Origin: Thiodubiliella sp900128405
GTDB taxonomy: Bacteria; Pseudomonadota; Gammaproteobacteria; PS1; Pseudothioglobaceae
Assembly (NCBI GenBank): GCA_963682085.1
Contig: OY821614.1
Location: 558,001-622,000 of the forward strand
DNA: 64,000 nt
Reading direction: 5' to 3'
Shown piece after piece: positions 62,501-64,000 of this stretch. Position 1 is the first letter of the stretch. Every line of letters begins with the position of its first letter. The notes under the pieces are model-generated. The model did no database searches. It was given only the letters and a program-made list of their open reading frames with translations, and was not told where the DNA came from. Both the position numbers and the translations under genes were made by a program.

Positions 62501-64000
62501 GGTAAGAGGTAAATATCTTATCCAAGTAGTAGATGCAGAGCCTATAATCGCAAGCATGTCGGGTTCAGATTTATTTACTGGCATCAAAAATTTACAAACA
62601 CAACTCAGAATAGATCCAAATGAAGAAGGGAGTATTGCTTTGATTGCTTATGAATCAGGTAGAACCCCAGTAACAAGAGATTTTGTAAATTTGACAAATT
62701 CAATTCAAGAACTTGTGCACAATGATGGTCAGAAAGTATCAGTAACTGCACACAACTTTGAAATTAGAGCTAATGAAGGCACTGGCACTATAGTTGCATC
62801 CAACCAAGAAATACACCTAGCCGAAACCACTCCTCACAAAAACACCCCTCTACAAAACTGGGACACCCTAAGCCAAGAACAAATCAACAAACTAGCAGCA
62901 GAATCCCAAAAAACCAAACCCAGTTTAGCCAATCACGACCACCAAGTCCTAATCCAAACCGAATCCGACGAGAATGTTAAAAACAGCACCTTTAAACTCG
63001 CCTCCAAACATCCCACACAAACCACTATCGTGCAAATGCAAAAAGACGGCACTTACCGAGTGGTTTACGGATCCGACCTTGAGAACATTATAGGCAAAGT
63101 CAAAATGGTAGTCGTAGGTTACGGCAGAGAAGAAGGCGACACTCAAACACTGGGAGGCAGAACCACTGATGAATTAAGTGCAAATATTGCCAAACTCAAT
63201 CAGGACTTAAACCCAGTTACAACAACAATAGGACGCACCAGCCTTGTAGGTTGCAACTTGGAAAGCGACAATCCTACTGATAATGCCGATAGCCAATACG
63301 GTAAACAAGTATTGCAAAAACTTCATCAAAGGGGTATTGGTGTTGACTTAAGCGTTAGAAGCAGTTATGTTGGCATTCAACCAGACGGCACAAAAGTTAC
63401 TTCGGATACAGGTGTAGACAACTGGAAACACAAAGACAACAAGAACAAAACTATTTATAGTTATGGCAAGGATGACAAAATAGAAAGTAAAGTATATGAC
63501 AGCAAAGGAGTGCTAGTTAAATACAACGGACAATATTTAGACGGCACAAGATACAAAACCAATGTCATTGTTCAAAATAGCAACAATTCTACCGTGGTTG
63601 AAGCCGCTAACGCCTTATTCAATAAACATCCTGATACCAGCATTATCGTTAAATTTGACCAAAACGGCAACCTTGTTACCCTGAAAGGTGAAACTTACAC
63701 CCCAACAGGAGACATTCGTGTTAATTTTGTTGATCATGGCGCTGATTTAACTCAAGAAGGCGCACAATCGTTAGTAGATAAAGCCAAAATACTACAACAA
63801 ACCTATGGCAATGATAGCACCAGAATCAAGCGTATAGCTTTGGTTGGGTGTGATACCGATGGTGTTAGTCAAGGTTTAACTCGAGACTTTGCCTATATTG
63901 CTTATAACGACATACCAGCCCTACAATACACAGAAATTACTGGCAGGACAGGGCAAGTGCAAGTGAATGACGATGGCACCAAGACCATGACGACAGACGG
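44511..64000 (+). CDS. rtxA: Giant MARTX-like toxin with tandem C80 protease domains and a TcdB-type glucosyltransferase domain (3' end beyond window)
   Basis: One frame stays open from ATG 44511 to the window edge: 6,496 complete codons with no stop on reading the whole frame. Domain order by residue: short N-terminal region (1-95); MARTX A-type Gly repeats (about 97-345); B-type 19-20-residue repeats (about 397-980); Gln/Asn/Lys-rich linker (about 1030-1240); eight Ig-like domains alternating with six lectin-like and two discoidin-like domains (about 1240-3595); Asn/Thr-rich linker; then C80 protease-like 1, kinase-like 1, C80-like 2 (dead), kinase-like 2, C80-like 3, GT44 glucosyltransferase, decayed C80-like stretches, C80-like 4 and C80-like 5. 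There is no signal peptide, as expected for type I-secreted MARTX proteins. The C-terminal RTX part is not seen. Neighbouring rtxC supports a MARTX locus. Host-directed toxin, defensive toxin or adhesion roles are all possible. Confidence 0.9.
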   Translation, partial: MGAVASFVEDVYDAVVDVVTTVIDTVGFLITGNYEGDDGDNTAFALGFAVWGSGLNMYGGNDTVYAASLKLSVYDTWGNLSIHGAAGFMDINKSGDGNMSVNGAAGAVSLNHTGQSGNISFNGGAASNKIYRSGHSGDVTFKGIGISNRVVNQVKYGNIKFTGSGLSNVVERRGGEHGDIYFMGAGASNQVTNSANRGSIYFTGIGAYNRVERRGHSGNIAFTGLGFYNHVTNATREGNIDFIGIGAYNKVERLGGYKGNIFFKGAGIGNHIVNTAKYGNTEFIGGGGANVIEHSASGNISFKGIGAINKVSHTGDYGDIDFIGGGVGNIITRSGIKGNGDLTILGGGNVVTWSTDGKLEAKLGGFRLNLLKRYGRGDTNLILVSLGNIVDVEVSKGNLSLTGIGAANVVNYKGEGTLDAELFGGANIITREGSGNSILYLLAGGNVFTDFSTGDVRGSLLGGLNIVTKEGDGNIDVDMYGGSNVLTQVGNGNIQVRQFGGANIITKSGDGNIFALLFGLANVVTHVGDGDVYLLMLGMGNVATKVGDGDVVVGMFGIGNVLTHVGNGMTAALMVSVGVNFFTKVGNGPTLALMFSMAANIFTHIGNGPTAALMIGGLGNIFTKVGNGPSVAIMLAGKANIFTHIGNGFSAALMIGGLGNIFTKVGNGTTLAAMVGNANIFTHIGNGFSVAFAIGQANIVTKVGSGHLITAAIGQANIVTHVNLDSKGNTVSLVVGRANIVTRVSSLTDFTVTVSPLDAVVSDPVLEKHRLFPRGDVFSAPQKFLTSGVDSLKATGAALLGEGNEGSMVTFAIGQANIITHVGNGAMLGVGIGSANIISKVGLGQTIQAGIGRANILTSVGDNDSLQIAIGKANLVTKVGSGHSAMIAIGRANITTKVGDGFHLGLSVGKLNINTNIGDGIAINALIGKYNLNTRVGHGVNIAVMKGDYNVNVRYGDGMNIALAAGKGNITVNIGDGDFYGAMIEVGTNKQSVGNKMKALMRGMLSNLKETAKSVLVSQTIGLIINGNDANTTKFRGTSHSTPKKDSEYTQNASSTNKEVDQSQYQDTDANEDSDVSTQSEKDQQTVDSLKSDTQVNEDDANKDAQVVTGFLDNSNSDSNNNGNGNNLIQNQGQNQNQDYIEGLNELNQIGQSDHHNDYTQFGTTDKVTSKANQIITNSKEGINKSKSKTQEELNNVKQRNQKNQSHQQNEQQKVGKHLGDANQKYQEAGSKKIKQKGAILVAMNIYQTSVDGHPENKNVFEIGDKITVALTMDKAMQYQKGRAGYAADSKIIINGLVFSLDTKKGFSNPNATPTESTKLVFEHTVQANDAFTQGKEFSIKSSSDLIISGISDSNGYPPAFINTTYPISLSNTVATKFDKRNLTVAGDTFQGYTIEKKSGASWDTDVFSQESFIGDGYAIFTLNATSARKGIMLGLSTDNPDGSYKTIEHAVYIYNNKIKDVRNNNTKYADFNYRYKVGDKIKIERHGTTIKYYHLNNNGNTIRILATQTGIPATSALHIDTSIKDEGVKLTGVKLVKGLSNISQYIIDVHAPKPIANNAWHIDGKTTNKDNILTIGDKIKVTLTLDEAVTLAKVGTNKIMIAGKAFLLTGTNGNITNTLEFTYTIQVSDTIANTDLNINNKYDITLLDIQDTDGNNIDFSSITNANPVHFSKTLLGANSTDFVIGGGNIAHNNGVYEKTSGTGWNADVTSSKGFINDGYVIAKIGASDKKVMLGLSSGDTNNSYNSINYALYADPGADQKFVIYENSVKKYSTGVSYAMGDYMKVIRSGTTIKYYHIKAIDGALAKGTLLYTSSKASNANTKLFLDSSFCDVGAKLSNMQIFSSNNLPFSVDVYAPKPISSANAWHIDSTNADNNGVFTLGDKIKLTLTLDEAVILAKVDSSKIIIAGREFFLTGSNGTTTNTLVFTYTVKINDKIDTKYFAINNKNDIVLSDIKDTDGNNIDFSGIIGPIKLSNTSLDNNLTISADKRITLTNGVYEKTSDVGWNTDVASSKSFTGDGYVIAKIENPNKRLMFGLSSGNTSNSYKSMDYALYADSTTNKHFVIYESGRYKRDTGTSYDTGDYMKVVRSGTTVKYYHIKAADGPLAKGTLLYTSRKASSANTKLFLDSSFHDVGAKLSEMQIFSGNNLPLSVDVHAPKPTTNAWHIDGKSANSKGVFTIGDEIKVTLTLNEKVTLANVGQNNIVIAGKKFLLTGTNGTSTTVLNFTYTVKANDKLIATSRRYNAVLTGILDTDGNSINMSHATSPIGLTNTLIDADFITNNKITQTNDIYEKTSDTGWNSNVASSQGFVNDGYVIAKIGAPDKRVMLGLSSSNTSHSYNGLNYALYADSGIGKKFVIYESGQRKYSTGVTYAMGDYMKVIRSGTTIKYYHLKAAEGPLSKGTLLYTSNKASSINTKLFLGSSFYGVGAKLSDMQIFNGSHLDLSVNVYAPKPTHDAWHIDGVVNDQGAFTLGSKVKITLTLNERITLANVASNKIVIAGKEFLLTGTNGTTTKTLEFVYTVQLNDKIDTSFYINKKDIVLTGIQDTDGNNIDLGNTNGIDISPSIQNLALNSKGLTTISTNITRWHANNTAANIQRMTDGNTSTRGALNYATHPANAHGKHILFDFKGVNYNNGSFKLYNRKNVADRINGSTVEFLKDGIVVSIRTISDAGNIIEIAPDAHIIFDQVKLTFDGDLQNFREVEIFGKNASLSIDAGAPTPLKNHAWRINRDIAGNDGTFAIGDKIKVTLRLDDIVILAKVDSNKITIANKEFFLTGNNGDTTDTLEFTYTVQANDSISATDFNISSKEDINVTDIKDADGNSIDLSGITNAIDLSNASLNTDLIIGGGNKITHIDGVYSKTSSTNWDADVTSSKGFTGDGYVIAKIGEPNKRVMLGLSSGDTSNSYKSMDYALYADPGTSKTFVIYESNQHKRNTRVSYAIGDYMKVVRSGTTVKYYHIKAADGSLAQGTLLYTSSKASNANTKLFLDSSFYGVGAKLSEMQIFSGNYSALSVDVHAPKPIANAWKMNSIPTNGKGVFVIGDKVKVTLTLNKRIILANVGSNKIVIAGKEFLLTGTNGTATNTLEFAYTVQANDKINAAFCINNKNDIVLNDIQDADGNTINLSSIPNRVNISPNIQNLALNSKGLATISTNITHWHANDTKANIERMTDGNTSSSGALDYATHPKNANGKHILFDFGEANYSNGSFKLYNRKGVADRINGSTVEFLKNGMVVLTRTIRNAGNIVKITPATYVTFDQVKLTFSGDSQNFREIEIFGKNSNLLIDSGAPEPLKNNAWHINRGVADSNGEFSVGDEVKITLTLDKAVTLAKVGSNKIIIANKVFLLTGTNGTTTNTLEFTRTVKVSDNINAEDFDIDNKDDIILTDVKDTDGNNINFNNITSAIELSNIPLDTDFNINGGKKITHINNIYKKTSDTGWNASITSSKGFTGNGHLIAKMGSNNKHLMIGLSSNNSDNNSNSNNYQAMNFAIYMNNTGDIGSIYENGLSVKEFSKNEYTYEVGDYLKIERDATTINYYLIKANDNPTTQGTLLYTSSTVSNADTELFLESSLHDIGAKISEVKIFNDNKSSLSINPNMQILGETPTTNNDPKGDSTLNQIPNDHQLNNTSTTTNGNTTNNTQNTSTGNTQNTQNTQEQEAQKAKKAKKWFKIKTNSKFSQGLSLFQIPQIFIITELSNENFDLASSLGKNNNIVIYYNAKNNEIDYLYGQQNDIEVKQIEYRIIANGKIINTLVEDTTNGEYIADTDDDPKDDIDTQAIVAQLQQAITINRTNTKIHKNWFTRHSFTKKGLDINNPPSIQNRKQTTQSTNSNTPPTDTNTPSTDSNTPSTDTNTPPTNPNTSRYQSNIIIQSSDNPIVIKAANALFNKHPNTSILVKFDQNGNLVTLKGETYTPTGNTRLNFVGHGADLEQEGAQSLADKVKTLQQTYSNDSTNIKRIALVGCDTDGINQNLTKNFATTVYNDTPSLRDAEVTGRKGEMQINTDGTKTMETGSEKMIYQWNADLNIVTQQTEESKRVGEVLKGLKLGGASSKGSSDAVDIGNIPSLLTNKHVDTENPVGSGYYKTAYNLKDQPDLLVLLLKPSYQATDIREEMGWLEQLDALGMKTPKRYKQIKFVNKDNKTKTLQHGLVVQKIKGAQSIKLMRKKWLPSGDTLQKILNISNDKTLKDIKHLQKIFAKKPHLSVLDFQGVIAEDGQLYVIDPMDIIMSPINSGNAYELDTLQIFEQQILQHHKRFTDKTLNHITYIDKQLWESSDDTLKQQMLSDAQQNNNKVIVTYDVETGQKEVVHRPSNSQSLTFNTVEVIARDTESQNVDLKKDCLDFAEKQGWEQSNDSIFRVNTPEEYEALNLKSNGKNKHNIILSIGNDKVTQEAVQSLYEKHPDNSVIVTLDEQGRLVFPEGKVFAPDESVRLNIVGYPEKLEKVGAQNLANYTDEIIQRYNIDSVDSHAYLNRAALVGSKNEELSKNYAKQLYTREYLRGARVTGRIGDIQVNTDGSKTMGSSDQKIVHSWDYGNNKPVWTTESSKNIGKVLGHLKLGLNDEVTALNLPDSLNYGDLGKVVGKGHMKTAHTLKNYPDLLFLQRYANTGNNSYIEQLENEVKWVNKFREMGIKTPKYFKTLSMIDKDGQERHGILVERIHSAAVVKPEDLLGGVRERAGELLKDERTTHKTLADIQNLLKKFNQHPNLSIGDLQMLMGRDGQLYVFDPINSDPPSSGTLSNFLQQVRKDNIEDLEKLRDKSLGTLKKFDQNKGMHAILISENVLKQDPEFEKDLLNKAKKQKDLVIMSCSSDSTIKVLYEPKTDYKIDRIEVILDENNRFISKNQMNDLIKENPKVSSDMVFRHTLKKDFSNYRTNIIVQHGNSDIAVKAAQDLANKHPKNSVIVHFDANNKLVTSDNEFYTPKGNVRLSFVDHGTNFVTSENTMDKLVDKVKQIYDTYADENTYFERIALVGCDTDGVGKTLTKDFAHAVYNDMPTLRNAKITGRIGKVQVNDDGTKTMTTDGTKMVYSWDDSKGEITQKTETVKSYSDNLENPLDGKTMLESVTEAMDFTKKANNLIAYQAFSECKSLVVSISNKNITAERKMILLNELEFLLNKFTNKPEFRAVEGYMERLKIHITESVSQINHRAEMNKKFPVTIIDNNDVPNVVHYVWIGGELPEKDLKNISAIKRQNTKLTVKVHYDPNALLAGELKRRMQAYVNDNLSVFDDPMYEMIKLEKIFSDYCDEQNTDLDDNIRKNFMIEVLGSDESELNATHEKVKKYWNDFSSNNPELHPPVSIENLFNTTELSQMEKAYKYELKHRSLSGASDVARVSILHTQGGLYADVGLIKINTNNDDNVLYDYMNSISNRGDFSLKQIVILLKDIYLRSVNNNFIVAPPHSTLTAFMVQEMSQAYSKILDNEVELKRIKYRNNPTFDQYSTSVVPLSQFYLEHKDGVFGAYNNEHELDSKASWKSPDNTAVEYIVFITDTSKLTQEQKNQFIHDIEANIDGYNNDTHKIVVLDSNTVIEPKNQDVIKHRNPFFTVQSLPALTKVTTDYKALFSRSSEIFVHDQDNNFKHMLQGLNLEADVVQHKNPNEFNATVAQVTSKRYFQVFLFEDRQDFDEAMKHLAPNISKENYVALVYDKATRTYSAIEPYKKLKVVRDTPLKVNFIGDIKDLSEVSKLKHRTDSVKQELHQKVDFEHVKEVRVVLSKEITPKQDLSKIKTTFSSDIGFGDNNTVCITAKDQGNKSNTTILLNNKKNVAMIRGNQTLTWSTPLERIRNIIASKAKFTSDQDSLRKYHNVIIQDRDLHTDIFKVATDVQFKGELTIVQVVDNEFRTIYGKNISEIVKDVRIIYPRYRINKMSKNLDFIDKKFKHTSIKDVSFFIKKLTPERQNTMLSTVARISRKYKDVAFNVYDDTTSKKRIIYNYKYKHGAPSIPTDSTGVSRKYNIIFQLHSNPDIDNVANLLAAKNPNTSYIAQMDDRGEIKIYDLYGNNVDIRVRGKYLIQVVDAEPIIASMSGSDLFTGIKNLQTQLRIDPNEEGSIALIAYESGRTPVTRDFVNLTNSIQELVHNDGQKVSVTAHNFEIRANEGTGTIVASNQEIHLAETTPHKNTPLQNWDTLSQEQINKLAAESQKTKPSLANHDHQVLIQTESDENVKNSTFKLASKHPTQTTIVQMQKDGTYRVVYGSDLENIIGKVKMVVVGYGREEGDTQTLGGRTTDELSANIAKLNQDLNPVTTTIGRTSLVGCNLESDNPTDNADSQYGKQVLQKLHQRGIGVDLSVRSSYVGIQPDGTKVTSDTGVDNWKHKDNKNKTIYSYGKDDKIESKVYDSKGVLVKYNGQYLDGTRYKTNVIVQNSNNSTVVEAANALFNKHPDTSIIVKFDQNGNLVTLKGETYTPTGDIRVNFVDHGADLTQEGAQSLVDKAKILQQTYGNDSTRIKRIALVGCDTDGVSQGLTRDFAYIAYNDIPALQYTEITGRTGQVQVNDDGTKTMTTD
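44796..45540 (+). other. rtxA: MARTX A-type glycine repeats in the giant toxin
   Basis: Residues about 97-345 consist of roughly 20-residue repeats with G-N-I-x-F-x-G-x-G-x-x-N-x-V, for example GNIAFTGLGFYNHVTNATRE and GNIDFIGIGAYNKVERLGG. This is the pattern of N-terminal MARTX A repeats, thought to help membrane insertion of the toxin. Codons here are G- and T-rich (GGT, GAT, AAT), unlike the C-rich repeats that follow. Confidence 0.85.
45700..47450 (+). repeat. rtxA: MARTX B-type repeats (57/60-base tandem units)
   Basis: Residues about 397-980 are B-type repeats of 19-20 residues with alternating N-I-F-T-K-V-G-N-G-P and N-I-F-T-H-I-G-N-G-P cores. The most regular block is 46200-46560, where 120-base double units are nearly identical (AAAGTTGGCAACGGC recurring). 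One non-repeat insert (about 46740-46920, TVTVSPLDAVVSDPVLEKHR) interrupts the array. In known MARTX toxins these repeats help translocate the effector region. Confidence 0.88.
48230..55290 (+). other. rtxA: Array of Ig-like, lectin-like and discoidin-like domains in the giant toxin
   Basis: Residues about 1240-3595 form eight modules averaging 880 bases. Each starts with an Ig-like domain (NAWHIDG..., TIGDKIKVTLTLDEAV, FLLTGTNG...TYTV, DTDGNNID). The second domain is a jelly-roll/lectin-like one in modules 1, 2, 3, 4, 6 and 8 (GWNADVTSSKGF, GDYMKVIRSGTTIKYYH, TLLYTS). In modules 5 and 7 (about 52200-52640 and 53920-54350) it is a discoidin-like domain (RMTDGNTST, GKHILFDF, FREVEIFG). Such arrays usually bind cell-surface glycans or proteins. 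Classical MARTX toxins have no comparable array. Confidence 0.75.
55995..56078 (+). repeat. rtxA: Four tandem 21-base repeats (Thr/Pro/Asn linker)
   Basis: Four units encode TPPTDTN, TPSTDSN, TPSTDTN and TPPTNPN, residues about 3829-3856 of the toxin. They form a flexible linker just before the first C80 protease domain. Perfectly phased 21-base units make length variation by slippage likely without frameshift. Confidence 0.85.
56094..56560 (+). other. rtxA: C80 cysteine protease-like domain 1 (catalytic pair intact)
   Basis: This domain matches the inositol-hexakisphosphate-activated self-cleaving protease of MARTX toxins and TcdA/TcdB. The His is in RLNFVGHGADL (residue 3921) and the Cys in RIALVGCDTDG (residue 3959). 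The flanks TSILVKFDQNGNLVTL and EMQINTDGTKTME also fit the family. It lies directly before a kinase-like domain. Substrate positions in the toxin linkers are not predicted. Confidence 0.85.
56730..57180 (+). other. rtxA: Kinase-like domain 1 in the giant toxin
   Basis: Residues about 4074-4224 resemble a minimal protein-kinase fold: a Gly-rich loop VGSGYYKTAY (Gly4075), a beta-3-like VLLLK (Lys4097), a conserved Glu helix, and a catalytic-loop-like VLDFQG (Asp4202). A metal-site-like YVIDPMD (Asp4217) stands in place of DFG. The order and spacing are kinase-like but the motifs are non-canonical, so activity is inferred only. Confidence 0.5.
57615..58090 (+). other. rtxA: C80-like domain 2, both catalytic residues replaced
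   Basis: The fold pattern is kept (NSVIVTLDEQGRLVFPEGK, VTGRIGDIQVNTDGSK), but the catalytic His is Tyr in LNIVGYPEK (residue 4432) and the catalytic Cys is Ser in AALVGSKNE (residue 4474). It is therefore expected to be proteolytically dead and may act as a structural spacer or regulatory domain. Confidence 0.75.
58230..58690 (+). other. rtxA: Kinase-like domain 2 in the giant toxin
   Basis: This is a diverged copy of the first kinase-like domain: VVGKGHMKTAHTL loop, GILVERIHSAAVV, catalytic-loop-like IGDLQMLM (Asp4706) and YVFDPIN (Asp4721). The beta-3 Lys of copy 1 aligns with Tyr here (LLFLQRY). Activity is doubtful without that Lys, although both Asp residues are kept. Confidence 0.5.
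59115..59600 (+). other. rtxA: C80 cysteine protease-like domain 3 (catalytic pair intact)
   Basis: The His is in LSFVDHGTN (residue 4928) and the Cys in IALVGCDTDG (residue 4968). The end, KVQVNDDGTKTMTTDGTK, is almost identical at DNA level to the end of domain 5 at the window edge. The glucosyltransferase domain follows directly, so cleavage at this junction would free it. Confidence 0.8.
59640..61120 (+). other. rtxA: TcdA/TcdB-type glucosyltransferase (GT44) domain with altered DXD
   Basis: An N-terminal helical segment (residues about 5044-5160) leads to VVHYVWIGGELPE, matching the conserved VWIGG of TcdB (Trp about 5167). The substrate-binding block SGASDVARVSILHTQGGLY aligns without gaps with TcdB: Asp5323 and Arg5326 correspond to D270 and R273, and Tyr5337 to Y284. 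The DXD motif reads Asp5339-Val-Gly5341, so the second Asp (D288 in TcdB) is Gly. The domain's length, about 490 residues, is near that of TcdB. GT44 toxins glucosylate host Rho GTPases. The target and activity here are unknown. Confidence 0.82.
61190..62830 (+). other. rtxA: Decayed C80-like repeats after the glucosyltransferase domain
   Basis: Three successive stretches keep fragments of the C80 pattern without its active site. About 61190-61860 contains LKVNFIGDIKDLSE. About 61880-62300 contains NVIIQDRDLHTDIFKVATD. About 62340-62830 contains NIIFQLHSNPDIDNVANLLA and SIALIAYESGRTPVTRDF, where the Cys position is Tyr and the His position is not His. They look like eroded copies of the protease module, and the AT-rich codon use matches the GT44 segment. 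Confidence 0.5.
62940..63480 (+). other. rtxA: C80-like domain 4, most like Vibrio MARTX CPD but with His to Tyr
   Basis: GKVKMVVVGYGREEGDTQTL followed by GGRTTDELSANIAKL closely parallels the Vibrio MARTX protease (GKVRWQ-VGHGR...LSGYSADELAVKLAKF). However, the catalytic His is Tyr (residue 6204). The Cys is kept in TSLVGCNLES (residue 6248). Without the His it should not cleave. It is the copy nearest to canonical MARTX CPDs in loop length. Confidence 0.8.
63560..64000 (+). other. rtxA: C80 cysteine protease-like domain 5 (catalytic pair intact, cut by window edge)
   Basis: The His is in VNFVDHGADLTQ (residue 6409) and the Cys in IALVGCDTDGVS (residue 6447). The coding DNA is very similar to that of domain 1, 7.4 kb upstream, over about 300 bases, and its last bases match domain 3. 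By analogy with domains 1-3, another effector domain is expected just past the window. Confidence 0.82.

Overview
The window reads as an AT-rich gammaproteobacterial chromosome with tightly packed, often overlapping genes. Gene orders match the class: bamA-lpxD-fabZ-lpxA, pdxA-rsmA-apaG-apaH, ybeD-lipB-lipA, the Bat/MoxR operon, selD-mnmH and nrdA/nrdB/yfaE. That background, together with a giant MARTX/TcdB-like toxin gene, suggests a SUP05/Thioglobus-type sulfur oxidiser such as a Bathymodiolus thiotrophic symbiont. This is an inference from gene style and content; no 16S or sulfur-oxidation gene lies in the window.

Layout. 1-8.5 kb: minus-strand envelope genes (bamA to lpxA), a DUF971 gene, plus-strand dapF, then the minus-strand pdxA-rsmA-apaG-apaH operon. 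8.9-13.8 kb: an RND efflux pair. 13.9-15.8 kb: DUF493-lipB-lipA. 15.8-24.1 kb: a MoxR ATPase separated from its likely partner (a VWA/DUF2201 protein) by a duplicated TPR-glycosyltransferase gene and a two-gene ATPase/RloB-like defence candidate, followed by rhodanese and dUTPase genes. 24.1-30.3 kb: a complete Bat operon (MoxR, DUF58, DUF4381-like, BatA, BatB, BatC, BatD). 30.5-32.6 kb: selenium genes selD and mnmH. 32.6-43.7 kb: the class Ia ribonucleotide reductase operon with a pair of NrdR boxes upstream of nrdA. A Type III restriction-modification island (mod-rhuM-dinD-res) sits between nrdA and nrdB, so the cassette may share the NrdR-controlled transcript.

43.8-64 kb: the toxin locus. 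An HlyC/RtxC-type acyltransferase gene is followed by a palindromic mobile repeat and one uninterrupted plus-strand reading frame from 44511 to the window edge (at least 6,496 codons, no stop found). Its N-terminus has MARTX A- and B-type glycine repeats. Next comes an array of eight Ig-like domains alternating with lectin-like and discoidin-like domains. The last third is a chain of effector-like domains punctuated by repeated C80 (MARTX/TcdB-type) cysteine protease domains. Some of these keep the His/Cys pair and others have lost one or both. The effectors include two kinase-like domains and a TcdA/TcdB-type GT44 glucosyltransferase domain whose DXD motif reads D-V-G. The tandem punctuated architecture is the most unusual feature of the window.

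A short palindromic repeat family (two intact copies and several remnants) is scattered beside the efflux, TPR, selD and toxin genes. No rRNA, tRNA or CRISPR array was seen.
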